Shown here one piece after another: positions 35,389-45,486 of a DNA stretch of 64,000 nt. Position numbers and translations under genes: made by a program. The stretch's first letter is position 1. Each line of letters begins with the position of its first letter. The notes beneath the pieces are model-generated. The model ran no database searches. It was not told the origin of the DNA and saw only the letters and a program-made list of their open reading frames with translations. The DNA is taken from positions 186,001 to 250,000 of the forward strand of contig CANGYJ010000005.1 in NCBI GenBank assembly GCA_947458455.1. Reading direction: 5' to 3'. The DNA comes from Verrucomicrobiaceae bacterium (GTDB taxonomy: Bacteria; Verrucomicrobiota; Verrucomicrobiia; Verrucomicrobiales; Verrucomicrobiaceae).

Positions 35389-37389
35389 ATGAAAACGAGT
35401 CTCTCCGACCGTCCTGACGTGCTCCACGATGCGCCGCACGCCCTTTGGGAAATCATCCACGGTCCTTCCGCTCCGGCGCATCATTTCCGGGTCGATGTCG
35501 ATCACGACGGCATCGCCTGGCTGGTCTTCGATTCCCCAGGCAAACCCGCCAATGTCTGGAACGAGGAAACCCTCCGCGAGTTCAACCACCACCTCGAAAC
35601 CCTCGAACACGACACCCGCGTGCGGGCTCTCGTCCTGCGTAGCGGCAAGGATCGCATCTTTGTGGCCGGGGCGGACCTGAAAGCCATCCGCCGCATGCCC
35701 CACGCCCGGGTGAACGACCTCATCTGGCTTGGGCAGGCCGTTTTCGACCGGCTGGCGAGACTCAAAATCCCAAAAATCGCTGCCATTCATGGCGCGGCGA
35801 TGGGTGGCGGCTTCGAGGTGGCCCTCGCCTGCGATTGGCGCATCGCCAGCGACCATGAATCGACGAAAATCGGCCTGCCAGAGACCCAGCTCGGCATTCT
35901 CCCGGCCTGGGGTGGCTCCACAAGGCTGCCGAGGCTCGTCGGCGTACGCAAAGCGCTCGATCTCATCACCAGCGGCAAACTCCTCAGTGCCAGCGCCGCC
36001 AAACACGCCGGCCTCGTCAGCCATGTCGTGGCACCGGAAAACCTCGAAAAGCTTGCCCGCAGGCTGGTTCGCGAAAAGCGGCCCGCGCCACGTTTTCACT
36101 TCGAGAACCTCTTTTCGCGGCTCATCGGCCCTTTTGCCAAAAAGAAGGCGCTCACTAAAACTCGCGGCCTTTACCCCGCCATCACGAAGGCCATCGACGT
36201 CGTCACGCGGTCCGCTCATGGCAGCATCGACGACGGTTTGAAATTCGAACGCGAAGCCGTGGCCGAGCTCATCCAAAACCGCGACACCTCCCGGCTCATC
36301 GACCTCTTCTTCAAACGCGAAGAAGCAGCCAAACGCCCCGCTGCGACTGGAACCGCCATCCCCATTCATGACGCCGTCGTCATCGGTGCTGGCGTGATGG
36401 GCAGCGGCATCGCCCACGCCCTCGCTTCGCGGGGTGTTCGCGTCTTGATGACCGATGTGGCGGCCGAAAGCCTCTCTCGCGGCCTGGAGCGCATTCGCGG
36501 CGTGGTTTCCGAGGCCTCCCATCGCAGGCTCGTCACCCAGGTGCAGGCCCGCGACACCCTCGACCGCATCGCCACCACCACCGACAAGGTCCCGCTCACT
36601 CGCCACCACCTTCTCATCGAGGCCGCCACCGAGAGCATGGACCTTAAAAAGAAGATCTTCGCCGATCTCGCCTCCCGCGTCTCTGCTGACACCATCCTCG
36701 CCACGAATACCAGCGCCCTTTCCGTGGCCGAACTGGCCCAAACCGTGCCGCATCCCGAGCGCGTCATCGGCCTGCACTTCTTCAATCCGGTGCATCGAAT
36801 GCCACTCGTCGAGATCATCACCCTGCCGGAGACCTCGCCCGAGGTGCTTGCCACGGCGGTGAGCTTCGTGCAAAAGATCGGCAAAACGCCCATCGTCGTC
36901 AAAGACAGCCCCGGCTTCCTCGTGAACCGCATTTTGGTGCCTTACCTGATGGAAGCGGTGCGACTTCATCAAAGCGGCATCGCGGTGAGGGACATCGACG
37001 AGGCGATGCTCGAATTCGGCATGCCGATGGGGCCGATGCGCCTGCTCGATGAGATCGGCCTCGATGTGGCCACGCATGTCGCCCAAACGGATGCCTTTGA
37101 AAAGATGATCGCCGCCGGTCACCTCGGCAAAAAGAGCGGCCAGGGCTTCTACCGCTACGAAAAAGGCCGCGAGATCCCGCCGCCCATCCACCACCGCCTG
37201 CCCAGCCATGAGAGCATCCAATCGAAGCTGGCCCTCCTGCTCAGCCAGGAAGCCATGAAGTGCCTCAAAGAAGGCATCGCCCGCAGCGCCGATGACATCG
37301 ACCTCGCCATGGTCCTCGGCACCGGCTACCCACCCTTCCGCGGCGGCCCCATCACCTTCGCCCGCGACAGCGGCATCATTGATTACTGA
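35389..37389 (+). CDS. fadJ: Fatty acid oxidation multifunctional protein (enoyl-CoA hydratase / 3-hydroxyacyl-CoA dehydrogenase)
   Basis: Beta-oxidation steps two and three. The N-terminal crotonase domain (residues 25-220) has VAGADLKAI, MGGGFEVALA and LPETQLGILPAWGGSTRLPRLVG with both catalytic Glu residues. The NAD-binding domain starts AVVIGAGVMGSGIAHALASRG (about 325). GLHFFNPVHRMPLVEII holds the catalytic His. Two C-terminal helical domains end with GYPPFRGGP. 666 residues, close to FadJ/FadB. No thiolase (fadA/I) is adjacent. FadB or FadJ cannot be distinguished with certainty. Confidence 0.9.
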   Translation: MKTSLSDRPDVLHDAPHALWEIIHGPSAPAHHFRVDVDHDGIAWLVFDSPGKPANVWNEETLREFNHHLETLEHDTRVRALVLRSGKDRIFVAGADLKAIRRMPHARVNDLIWLGQAVFDRLARLKIPKIAAIHGAAMGGGFEVALACDWRIASDHESTKIGLPETQLGILPAWGGSTRLPRLVGVRKALDLITSGKLLSASAAKHAGLVSHVVAPENLEKLARRLVREKRPAPRFHFENLFSRLIGPFAKKKALTKTRGLYPAITKAIDVVTRSAHGSIDDGLKFEREAVAELIQNRDTSRLIDLFFKREEAAKRPAATGTAIPIHDAVVIGAGVMGSGIAHALASRGVRVLMTDVAAESLSRGLERIRGVVSEASHRRLVTQVQARDTLDRIATTTDKVPLTRHHLLIEAATESMDLKKKIFADLASRVSADTILATNTSALSVAELAQTVPHPERVIGLHFFNPVHRMPLVEIITLPETSPEVLATAVSFVQKIGKTPIVVKDSPGFLVNRILVPYLMEAVRLHQSGIAVRDIDEAMLEFGMPMGPMRLLDEIGLDVATHVAQTDAFEKMIAAGHLGKKSGQGFYRYEKGREIPPPIHHRLPSHESIQSKLALLLSQEAMKCLKEGIARSADDIDLAMVLGTGYPPFRGGPITFARDSGIIDY

Positions 37390-37438
37390 GCAAAAGAGGG
37401 ATGACAGCGCTGCGAAGGTGCGTTTTTTCTCCGCACAC

Positions 37439-37891
37439 ATGTCCCAGCCCCAGCCGAAGCCGATTGATCCCGCCGAAGTGCCCGCCCTCGCTCTTGAAAC
37501 GATGAAGCGAGCGAAGTTTCCCGTGCTCGCTACCTGTGAGGGAGATCAGGCGAGGGCCAGGCCGGTCTCGCCGGTGCGCACGGATGGCTTTGTCGTGTAT
37601 GTGGCCAATCTGAGGCGCTACGGCAAGACGCGGGAGATTGAGGCCAATCCAAAAGCGGAGCTTTGCTACATGGATGACGAGCACAACCAAGTGCGCATCA
37701 CCGCCACCGCGGAGATCGTGACGGATCGCACGCTGCTCGAAGAGATCTGGAGCTCGAGTCCCCTGCTCCGCTCCTACCTCGGCAGTCTCGAAAATCCCGA
37801 GCTGATCATCTACCGCTTCACGCCGAATCGCGTGCGCTACATGCGGGAGTGGGCGCTGGAATATTACGAGGTGGATCTCACGGTGCGGTGA
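37439..37891 (+). CDS. Pyridoxamine 5'-phosphate oxidase-fold (FMN-binding) protein
   Basis: 150 residues forming one split-barrel flavin-binding domain: KFPVLATCEGDQARARPVSPV, VYVANLRRYGKTREIEANPKAELCYMD and VRITATAEIV. This matches general-stress-protein-26-like PNPOx members, not true PdxH. ATG 37439 is chosen because homology starts there. Its last 14 bases overlap the convergent gene's end. Confidence 0.82.
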   Translation: MSQPQPKPIDPAEVPALALETMKRAKFPVLATCEGDQARARPVSPVRTDGFVVYVANLRRYGKTREIEANPKAELCYMDDEHNQVRITATAEIVTDRTLLEEIWSSSPLLRSYLGSLENPELIIYRFTPNRVRYMREWALEYYEVDLTVR

Positions 37892-38888
37892 GCCCCACCA
37901 CCGGCGGCGGCTTCCGGCGAACACCAATGTACACTGGTGAGAGCTGGCGTTCGAGCGGTTTCCTCTCGACGGGTAGCAGCGTGTTGAAAGCCGTGAAGTG
38001 CCACGGGCCATCTTCGGTGCGGATGGAGTATTGCAAGGCACGCCCCCCATCGAGCAGCGTGGCATGCTGCACATCCAGCTTCCGGGCGATTTCAGACACC
38101 TCGGCCACATTCATCACCCCGCCATCGCCACTGAGCACGAAGACGATGCTGCCATCTTTTTTCATGCCGCCAAGCGCCCGGTAGGTGATCTTCGAGCCGT
38201 CGAAGAACTCGTCCGGCTTCAATTCCACATAGGAGAAGATGGTGTGGTTCTTCATCACGGCCGGATACACCTGCGAACCTTCTTGAATCGGCCCCGGCAC
38301 CTCCACTTCGAGTGATTTAGGGCCGAAGAAGGGCCTCCCACCTTTCACAAAGAAGCAGCCGCTCCAGTCGCCGAAGGGGTTGTTCTGCCGGACGCCCTCG
38401 TGATACACCCAACCCATCGGTTTGCCCTTCGGGTCGCGAAAATTCGAGGTGATGGAGAACCACAGGTTCTCCGAATCCATCCGCTCCCGAGCCGTGGTGA
38501 CGGCAAATTTCGGTCGGAAGGAGGTCATGAAATCAAAACGATCCGGCAAAATGGTGACGACATGGACCTGCGCTCCGAAAATCTTCTGCACCAGATTGGC
38601 CCGCAGCCCCGCATCACGGTTGACGTGCAGCGATGCCCAGCGCAGCCCCGGTTCGGAATGCCGCTCGATCAACGCCGCAGCTAGATCAGCAGGCGTGAGA
38701 TCGGCAGGAGATTTCCACGCACCGCGTCTCAGGCGCACTTTCAGCGGCGTGCTCTCCGCATCCCGCACGGCCACAAAGACCAGATTGCTGTTCAGATTAT
38801 AAAAGACCTCGCCAGCCATGTACGCACCCAGCATGCCCGTAAGGACAATGATCAGCACGATTTTGAGCCAGCGGCGTTTTTTGAACAT
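37878..38888 (-). CDS. Phosphodiester glycosidase (NAGPA/DUF2233)-like membrane protein
   Basis: 336 residues. After a transmembrane anchor (IVLIIVLTGMLGAYMAG) the periplasmic domain shows the NAGPA-like features: LRWASLHVNRD, FAVTTARERMDSENLWFSITSNF, then VLSGDGGVMNVAEVSEIARKL and the signature ATLLDGGRALQY (D-G-G). The human enzyme removes GlcNAc from phosphodiesters; the bacterial substrate is unknown. Met 17 of the longest frame (38888) directly precedes the anchor and is chosen. Confidence 0.75.
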   Translation of the reverse strand: MFKKRRWLKIVLIIVLTGMLGAYMAGEVFYNLNSNLVFVAVRDAESTPLKVRLRRGAWKSPADLTPADLAAALIERHSEPGLRWASLHVNRDAGLRANLVQKIFGAQVHVVTILPDRFDFMTSFRPKFAVTTARERMDSENLWFSITSNFRDPKGKPMGWVYHEGVRQNNPFGDWSGCFFVKGGRPFFGPKSLEVEVPGPIQEGSQVYPAVMKNHTIFSYVELKPDEFFDGSKITYRALGGMKKDGSIVFVLSGDGGVMNVAEVSEIARKLDVQHATLLDGGRALQYSIRTEDGPWHFTAFNTLLPVERKPLERQLSPVYIGVRRKPPPVVGLTAP

Positions 38889-38945
38889 GAAGAGGGCGCT
38901 CAAAGTGGAGCAGGCCACCCGTGGTTCAAGATGCAAAACACGGTG

Positions 38946-41111
38946 TCAGCGAACGAAAAGGAACTGCTGCGTGTTGATCAGCGCGAAAACGAGGTCTTCG
39001 ATGCTCGTGAGGCAGGAATTGGACCACGCTGCTTTTTCGGCAGGAGTTGGAAAACGGGACAAAATGGTCAGATAAGCTGCGGTGACCTGCGCTTCCATGC
39101 CGTGAGCATCGTCAAGGTTCTGACGGAGCTGGGTGTGAGGCCTGAGGATACTCTCGAATAGCTCGCCGTTCATCAGCACGAGTGCCTGAGGCATGGACGC
39201 ATCCGCGTTCGAGTTCTCGATGAGGTCGCGGTCGCTCTGGCCGAACTCGCGCAGATAATGGCCGCGAGGCGCGGGAGAGTCGAGATCGGCGGCGCGGGGC
39301 CAGTCGCGGGCCTGGGCACGGCGGGCTTTGAGATAGGTATCGAGATCGGAGAGGCCGAAACGACGGGCTTCCTCGCGGAAGACGACGTCGCGGGCTTCTT
39401 CGGCGGCTTTTTCATCCCTCGGGATGGCTTGGTCGATGTCGTAGCCGGGCACGGCGATATAGGCGCGGTTTTGACCGGCTTTTTTGAGTTCTTCGAGGCT
39501 CGGTTTCACGACAGGGATGGACGGCGGTGCGGGCTGGCCGGCCTTTTTCGTGTAAAGCCGTGCCACGGCGGGAACGACGACATGATCGTGAATGCCGGTG
39601 CGGGCCACGAACTCGACGCTGCGGATTTCGACGTTGAGTTTTTCGATGAGCGGCTTGTCCTTGGCCTTCTGCGCGGCGGTGTAGGCCTCGCGCAGCGGCT
39701 TGGCACGGGCGGAGACAGATTCGTAAGCCTCGGAGGCCTTCATCGAGCCGTCGAATATCTCCTGCGGCGTCATCAAATCGAGCGCGTCGCTGAGCTTGCC
39801 CCGATAGACGAGCTTTTGTGCCATCTCCGCGTCGATGCCCTTGCGACGCGGGAGGTCGGGCGTGGCATGGATGAGCGTGACGAAGCTGTCGTAGATCTGC
39901 TCGGCGGTGAGGCGGCGGAGCAGCGGGCCGGTGAAGTGACACGGCTCGCCAGCGACGAGTTCCTGCCGGGTGGCTTCGTTCTGATAAGCACCAGTGTGGT
40001 AGAGCACCCGCAGGAAGGCCTTCACATCATAGTGCAGCTCGACCATGAGCTTTTCGAGCCGGGTCATGAGCGCGGGATTCATCGCCACGGTGGTGTCGAA
40101 CAGCTCGTCCACCGGCTCGATGAGGCCGAGGCCGAAAACCCGTTTCCAAAGGCGGTTGGCGATGACCTTGGTGAAGCGCGGATTCTCCGGCGAGGTCATC
40201 CAGGCGGCGAAGGCCTTCAAATCGCCTGCGGCCGGCTTTCCAAGCATCGTGGCGGGCTGGATGGCGTCGTGGGGTTTGGCGTCGGAGTATTGATAATCGT
40301 GCGGGAGCTTCAGCACACGGCTGGGGAGGGCCTGCACCTTGCTGTAGCGGACGAAATCGCCGAGGTTTTCAAACACGCGACCGAGGTGGCGCACGCCGAC
40401 GGCCAGTTCCGGCTTCTTTTCGGCTGCCCGCTTGAGGTCGGTGAGTGCGCCTTTTTCCGCCACGCCGGTGAAATTCGTCTCCAGCGGGTAGGTGAAGGCC
40501 GCCATCTGGTAGAACTGCATCTGCGTCCACTTGTCGAAGGGGTGATTGTGGCACTGGGCGCACTCGACGCGGGTGCCAAGGAAGACACGCATGGTGTTCG
40601 AGAGGTTCTCGAGCGGCATCCCGAGATCCCGCATGTAGTAGCCGATGGCGGGATGGTCCCACACCTTGCCCTGCGCGGTGAGCAGCTCACGGGCGAAGGC
40701 ATCGTAGGGCATGTTTTCGCGGATGCGACGCTTTACATGCTCCAGGTAGGGCTTGGAAGTCATGTCCCCCTGGCCGCCATTGGCCCGCGACTGCACGCGG
40801 AGGAGGTCGGCGAAGAAATGAAACTGATGCTGGTCAAAGCCCTCGGTGGCGAGCAGCCGGTCGATGAGCCGCGAGCGCTTGTCTGGTGCCGGATCGGTGA
40901 GGAAGCTAAGAAGCTCCTCCCGTGTGGGAATGCGCCCGATCACATCAAGATGGAGGCGCCGGGCAAAGGCCTCGTCCGAGGCCGTCGGGTTACCTCGGAG
41001 ACTATTTTTGCTCCAGTCCTGCTCCAAGAGGGCGTCGATCTCCTCCGAAGGCCCGGCGAAGGCGGAGGCACCCAGAAGACAGGTGAGGAGAAAACGCTTA
41101 AGTTTCTTCAT
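38946..41111 (-). CDS. DUF1549/DUF1553 secreted protein without the N-terminal cytochrome domain
   Basis: 721 residues with signal peptide (FLLTCLLGASAFA). The DUF1549 domain has FARRLHLDVIGRIPTREEL, YLEHVKRRIRENMPYDAF and VECAQCHNHPFDKW. The DUF1553 domain has FTKVIANRLWKRVFG, LIEPVDEL, then MPQALVLMNGEL and FLFVR at the end. The usual N-terminal planctomycete cytochrome C module (CxxCH) is absent. Members occur in large numbers in these phyla, often beside sulfatases, and their function is not settled. Confidence 0.85.
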   Translation of the reverse strand: MKKLKRFLLTCLLGASAFAGPSEEIDALLEQDWSKNSLRGNPTASDEAFARRLHLDVIGRIPTREELLSFLTDPAPDKRSRLIDRLLATEGFDQHQFHFFADLLRVQSRANGGQGDMTSKPYLEHVKRRIRENMPYDAFARELLTAQGKVWDHPAIGYYMRDLGMPLENLSNTMRVFLGTRVECAQCHNHPFDKWTQMQFYQMAAFTYPLETNFTGVAEKGALTDLKRAAEKKPELAVGVRHLGRVFENLGDFVRYSKVQALPSRVLKLPHDYQYSDAKPHDAIQPATMLGKPAAGDLKAFAAWMTSPENPRFTKVIANRLWKRVFGLGLIEPVDELFDTTVAMNPALMTRLEKLMVELHYDVKAFLRVLYHTGAYQNEATRQELVAGEPCHFTGPLLRRLTAEQIYDSFVTLIHATPDLPRRKGIDAEMAQKLVYRGKLSDALDLMTPQEIFDGSMKASEAYESVSARAKPLREAYTAAQKAKDKPLIEKLNVEIRSVEFVARTGIHDHVVVPAVARLYTKKAGQPAPPSIPVVKPSLEELKKAGQNRAYIAVPGYDIDQAIPRDEKAAEEARDVVFREEARRFGLSDLDTYLKARRAQARDWPRAADLDSPAPRGHYLREFGQSDRDLIENSNADASMPQALVLMNGELFESILRPHTQLRQNLDDAHGMEAQVTAAYLTILSRFPTPAEKAAWSNSCLTSIEDLVFALINTQQFLFVR

Positions 41112-41270
41112 GTGGGCGAGGCAAAACGAGCTCGGCGCGGTCTTCTATCCTTGGACGCCCCGTGGCCATGGCCACAAAAAGAGGACAAATTCCCATCCAA
41201 GATTTTCTCCAGGCATGAATCCCGGTTGCACGCTTGTTCCGTATCTCCATGATGAATTTCCACTTCCCAC

Positions 41271-41981
41271 ATGAGCGCTGTTTTTGACTCCTTTTCACGG
41301 TTTTACGCCTCCTCCATCGGCAAGAAGATCCTCGTCGCCCTGACGGGTCTGATGCTGATCGGCTTCGTCTTCGGGCATCTCGTCGGCAACCTGCTCATTT
41401 TCGCCGGTCAGGATGCGATCAATGAATACGGCCATCTGCTGCAAACAGCGCTTCACGGAGGCGGTGTCTGGATCGCCCGAGTCGGCCTGCTAGCAGCTGT
41501 TTTGATCCATGTGGTGGCCACAGTTTCGCTCACGAAACAGAACAACGCAGCCCGCCCGGACAAATACGGCCAGCACAAGGCCCAGGTGAGCTCGAAATCC
41601 TCCCACACGATGATCCTGAGCGGCCTGACGATCCTAGCCTTCGTGGTTTATCACCTGCTGCACTACACGGTGCGTATCGGAAACAGTTTCAATTCCGACG
41701 CCTACAAGATCGACCTCCACGGCGAGAAGGTGCACAACGTCTATAAGATGGTCATCGACGGCTTTTCTTGGGCTCCGGCGTCCCTTTTTTATCTCATCGC
41801 CATGGCGCTGCTCTCCAGCCACCTGAGCCACGGCTTCAGCAGCCTCTTCCAGACGCTCGGCATCAGCACGGACAAGTCCGAGCCTGTCTTTAAGAAGGCC
41901 GGTTACGCCTTTGCCGGCCTCATCTTCGCCGGAAACGCTGCCATCGTCCTCTCTATCTGGCTCTTTGGCTACGGCCGCTGA
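41271..41981 (+). CDS. sdhC: Succinate dehydrogenase cytochrome b subunit (B-type)
   Basis: 236 residues with five predicted membrane helices, the single large subunit found in B-type succinate:quinone oxidoreductases such as those of Bacteroidetes and Wolinella. GHLVGNLLIFAGQDAINEYGH, LIHVVATVSL, LAFVVYHLLHYTVR and LLSSHLSHGFSSLFQTLG supply the haem-ligand histidines. No sdhD is present, consistent with this type. First of sdhCAB. Confidence 0.93.
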   Translation: MSAVFDSFSRFYASSIGKKILVALTGLMLIGFVFGHLVGNLLIFAGQDAINEYGHLLQTALHGGGVWIARVGLLAAVLIHVVATVSLTKQNNAARPDKYGQHKAQVSSKSSHTMILSGLTILAFVVYHLLHYTVRIGNSFNSDAYKIDLHGEKVHNVYKMVIDGFSWAPASLFYLIAMALLSSHLSHGFSSLFQTLGISTDKSEPVFKKAGYAFAGLIFAGNAAIVLSIWLFGYGR

Positions 41982-42008
41982 ATTTGAACCTTTTTGCTCC
42001 TTTTCGCC

Positions 42009-43925
42009 ATGTCTCTCGATTCTCACATTCCCAGTGGCCCGATGGCCATGAAGTGGTCCAAGCACAAGCAGGACTCGAAGCTCATCAATCCGAAGAACAA
42101 GCGCAAGTTCACCGTGCTCGTCGTCGGCAGCGGTCTTGCCGGTTCCTCGGCTGCGGCGACGCTTTCGGAGCTCGGCTACAAGGTGAAGTGCTTCTGCTTC
42201 CAGGACAGCGCTCGTCGTGCGCACTCCATCGCGGCCCAGGGCGGCATCAACGCGGCGAAGAACTACCAAAACGACGGCGACAGCGTGCATCGCCTCTTTT
42301 ATGACACGGTCAAAGGCGGCGACTTCCGTGCTCGCGAGTCGAATGTGCATCGTCTGGCCGAAGTCAGCGTGAACATCATCGACCAATGCGTGGCGCAGGG
42401 CGTGCCCTTTGCCCGCGAATACGGCGGCATGCTGGCGAATCGCTCCTTCGGCGGTGCACAGGTGAGCCGCACGTTTTATGCGCGTGGCCAGACTGGTCAG
42501 CAGCTCCTGCTCGGTGCCTACTCGGCTTTGAACAAAGAGATCGCCGCAGGTGGCGTGCAGATGTATCCGCGCACCGAGATGCTCGATGTAGTGACTGTTG
42601 ACGGCCACGCAAAGGGCATCATCACGCGCAACCTCGTCACCGGTAAAATCGAGTCCCACGCCGGCGACGCGGTGCTCCTCTGCACCGGCGGCTACGGCAA
42701 CGTTTTCTACCTCTCCACGAACGCCATGGGCTGCAACGTCACCGCGACGTGGCGCGCACACAAGAAGGGCGCTTACTTCGCGAATCCCTGCTACACGCAG
42801 ATCCACCCGACCTGCATTCCCGTGAGCGGCGATTATCAGAGCAAACTCACGCTCATGTCCGAGTCGCTGCGCAATGACGGGCGCATCTGGGTGCCGAAAA
42901 AGGCCGCTGACATCGGCAAACCGCCGGCACAAATCCCCGAGTCAGATCGCGATTACTTTCTCGAGCGTAAATATCCGAGTTTCGGCAACCTCGCCCCGCG
43001 TGACATTTCCTCCCGCACCGCCAAAGAAGTGTGCGATGAAGGTCGCGGCGTCGGCCCTGGTGGTCGCGGTGTGTATCTCGACTTTGCCGAGGCCATCGGC
43101 CAGTTCGGCCAGAAGACCATCGCCGAGCGCTACGGCAATCTGTTCGCCATGTATGAAAAGATCACCGGCGAAGACGGCTACAAGCAGCCCATGCGCATCT
43201 ACCCGGCCGTGCATTACACGATGGGCGGCCTTTGGGTGGACTACAACCTCATGAGCAACCTTCCCGGCCTCCATGTGCTTGGCGAGGCCAACTTCTCCGA
43301 TCACGGCGCGAACCGTCTGGGCGCTTCCGCTCTCATGCAGGGCCTCGCCGATGGTTATTTCGTCATTCCGACGACCATCGCGAACTACCTCGTGCATCAA
43401 AAGCCCGGCAGCGTCACCGCCGAGCATCCCGAATTCAAAAAGGCGCTCGAAGTCTGCACCGCGCAGACGAAGGGTTTCCTCAACAGCAAGGGCAAGCGCA
43501 GCGTGGACAGCTTCCACCGCGAGCTGGGTCTCCTCGTCTGGGACAAATGCGGCATGGCACGCGACCGCGCCGGCCTCACGGAGGCTCTCAAACGCATCCC
43601 CGAGCTGCGTGAAGAGTTCCGCACCAATGTCGTCGTCCCCGGCAGCGGCGAAGCCTGCAATCCCGAGCTCGAAAAAGCCGGACGCGTGGCCGACTTCATG
43701 GAGTTCGCCGAATTGCTCTGCCTCGACGCCTTGAACCGCGAAGAAAGCTGCGGCGGTCACTTCCGCACCGAGCACCAATACCCTGATGGCGAGGCAAAAC
43801 GCGACGACGAAAACTTCAGTTACGCCGCCGCCTGGGGCTATACCGGCGACTTCGCCAAGCCCACGCTCAACAAGGAGCCGCTGACCTTCGAAGAAGTCCA
43901 CCTCGCCGTCCGCAGCTACAAGTAA
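42009..43925 (+). CDS. sdhA: Succinate dehydrogenase flavoprotein subunit
   Basis: 638 residues. FAD-binding [21 protein letters not shown] at the N terminus, [16 protein letters not shown] with the flavin-linking His region, [44 protein letters not shown] and [17 protein letters not shown] with the catalytic Arg. Start ATG 42009 (MSLDSHIP). Oxidises succinate at the membrane together with SdhB and SdhC. Confidence 0.97.
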   Translation: MSLDSHIPSGPMAMKWSKHKQDSKLINPKNKRKFTVLVVGSGLAGSSAAATLSELGYKVKCFCFQDSARRAHSIAAQGGINAAKNYQNDGDSVHRLFYDTVKGGDFRARESNVHRLAEVSVNIIDQCVAQGVPFAREYGGMLANRSFGGAQVSRTFYARGQTGQQLLLGAYSALNKEIAAGGVQMYPRTEMLDVVTVDGHAKGIITRNLVTGKIESHAGDAVLLCTGGYGNVFYLSTNAMGCNVTATWRAHKKGAYFANPCYTQIHPTCIPVSGDYQSKLTLMSESLRNDGRIWVPKKAADIGKPPAQIPESDRDYFLERKYPSFGNLAPRDISSRTAKEVCDEGRGVGPGGRGVYLDFAEAIGQFGQKTIAERYGNLFAMYEKITGEDGYKQPMRIYPAVHYTMGGLWVDYNLMSNLPGLHVLGEANFSDHGANRLGASALMQGLADGYFVIPTTIANYLVHQKPGSVTAEHPEFKKALEVCTAQTKGFLNSKGKRSVDSFHRELGLLVWDKCGMARDRAGLTEALKRIPELREEFRTNVVVPGSGEACNPELEKAGRVADFMEFAELLCLDALNREESCGGHFRTEHQYPDGEAKRDDENFSYAAAWGYTGDFAKPTLNKEPLTFEEVHLAVRSYK

Positions 43926-43946
43926 AACGCCTTCCTTCCCGTCCCC

Positions 43947-44735
43947 ATGTCCCAACTCAATCTTCACCTCAAAGTCTGGCGTCAAAACGCAGGTCAGCCC
44001 GGTCACTTCCAGGACATCGAAGCGCCGGAGATCCCAGATCATGCCTCGTTCCTCGAAATGATGGACATCGTGAACGAGCGCCTCATTTCCAAAGGTCAGG
44101 AGCCCGTCGCCTTCGACCATGACTGCCGCGAAGGCATCTGCGGCATGTGCTCCATGCAGATCAACGGCGTGCCTCACGGCCCCGAGAAAGCCACCACGAC
44201 CTGCCAGCTTCACATGCGCAAGTTCCGCACGGGCGACACGATCTGGGTCGAGCCGTTCCGCGCGAAGGCCTTCCCCGTGATCAAGGACCTCGTCGTCGAT
44301 CGCGGTGCCTTTGATCGCATCCAGCAAGCCGGTGGTTTCATCAGCGTGCGCACCGGTGCACCGCAGGACGCAAACGCACTGCCCATCGGCAAAGTCGTGG
44401 CTGACGCCGCGATGGACGCCGCCGCGTGCATCGGCTGCGGCGCCTGCGTGGCAGCCTGCAAAAACGCCAGCGCCATGCTCTTCGTCTCCGCCAAGGCAGG
44501 CCAGCTCAATGTTCTGCCGCAAGGCCAGCCTGAAAAGGATCGCCGCACCCTCGGCATGGTCCGCCAGATGGACAAAGAAGGCTTCGGCAACTGCACCAAC
44601 CAATACGAGTGCGAAGCCGCCTGCCCGAAGGAGATCAGCGTCCGCTGGATCACCAAGCTCAATCGCGACTACGCCGTCGCCGCCGTCAAAGAAGCCCTTG
44701 GCAACACGCCGAAGGTTGCGGGTGGCGGGGATTGA
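43947..44735 (+). CDS. sdhB: Succinate dehydrogenase iron-sulfur subunit
   Basis: 262 residues. The 2Fe-2S ligands lie in [16 protein letters not shown] and TTTCQLHMR. The 4Fe-4S and 3Fe-4S clusters are bound by [15 protein letters not shown] and [15 protein letters not shown]. It passes electrons from the SdhA flavin to the cytochrome subunit. Last gene of the operon, followed by a strong terminator. Confidence 0.97.
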   Translation: MSQLNLHLKVWRQNAGQPGHFQDIEAPEIPDHASFLEMMDIVNERLISKGQEPVAFDHDCREGICGMCSMQINGVPHGPEKATTTCQLHMRKFRTGDTIWVEPFRAKAFPVIKDLVVDRGAFDRIQQAGGFISVRTGAPQDANALPIGKVVADAAMDAAACIGCGACVAACKNASAMLFVSAKAGQLNVLPQGQPEKDRRTLGMVRQMDKEGFGNCTNQYECEAACPKEISVRWITKLNRDYAVAAVKEALGNTPKVAGGGD

Positions 44736-44765
44736 TCGACAGACATGTCGCGTCTCGTTTCTGAA

Positions 44766-44801
44766 TGGAGATTTGGCCCATGTGCCAAATCTCCATTTTT
44801 T
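44766..44801 (+). terminator. Rho-independent terminator of sdhCAB
   Basis: A perfect 12-bp stem, TGGAGATTTGGC (44766-44777) with GCCAAATCTCCA (44784-44795), a 6-base loop and six T residues (44796-44801). It lies 31 bases after the sdhB stop. Confidence 0.88.
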
Positions 44802-44948
44802 GATGCCCCTCACGGTGGCCTATACGACCGCTTTCGCATCTGAATCGGATAAAGAGCTGACAGCGAAGCGTGATAGCCAAACGAAACGTTTGGAACGAGG
44901 TGTGGCAGACCTTCATCCCACCGCCAAGCATTGGACGAACGAGATTCC

Positions 44949-45467
44949 TTACTTCAAAGCCGCCTCGATGGCGGAAAGGAGGTCGCCTGATTCGGGTTCG
45001 GCATCGGAGCCGAAGCGCTGGATGAGTTTACCATCCTTGCCGACGAGGAATTTTTCGAAGTTCCAGCCGACCTCACCGCCGCCCTCAGTGAGGAGGGCAT
45101 AGAGCGAGTGTTTGGCATCGCCCTTGATGGTGACTTTGGAGGTCATCGGAAAGGTGACCTTGTAATTCGAGCTGCAGAAGGTCTGGATGTTTTTTTCGTC
45201 TCCGGGCTCCTGGCCGCCGAAATCGTTGCAGGGCACACCGAGCACCACGAGACCCTTCGCGGCCATTTTCTCGCTCAGGGCCTGCAAGCCGGCATACTGG
45301 CCGGTGTAGCCGCACTCGGAGGCCACGTTGACGATGAGCACAGCTTTGCCCGCGTAGGTTTTGAGGGCGAGTTCTTTGCCTTCGATGTCCTTCATCGTGA
45401 GGTCATGGATGGAATCGGCGGCGAAAGTGGAGAGCGTCATGGTGAGGAGGGCGAGGAGGGTTTTCAT
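44949..45467 (-). CDS. Glutathione peroxidase-family peroxidase, exported
   Basis: 172 residues. The signal peptide (MKTLLALLTMTLSTFAA) suggests a periplasmic site. The catalytic Cys lies in NVASECGYTGQY, the catalytic Gln in PCNDFGGQEPGDE, the resolving-Cys position in IQTFCSSNYKV, and the Trp/Asn pair in VGWNFEKFLV. The Cys form (not selenocysteine) with the QTFC cysteine resembles thioredoxin-dependent members. It starts 20 bases downstream of the beta-CASP gene's end in the same direction. Confidence 0.92.
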   Translation of the reverse strand: MKTLLALLTMTLSTFAADSIHDLTMKDIEGKELALKTYAGKAVLIVNVASECGYTGQYAGLQALSEKMAAKGLVVLGVPCNDFGGQEPGDEKNIQTFCSSNYKVTFPMTSKVTIKGDAKHSLYALLTEGGGEVGWNFEKFLVGKDGKLIQRFGSDAEPESGDLLSAIEAALK

Positions 45468-45486
45468 GGTGGAAGGTGGGCGCGGG

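Noticed and set aside
35308-37440. 710-codon minus-strand frame across the fadJ-like gene
   Set aside because: The plus strand has all crotonase and dehydrogenase motifs; the minus frame has a shadow composition.
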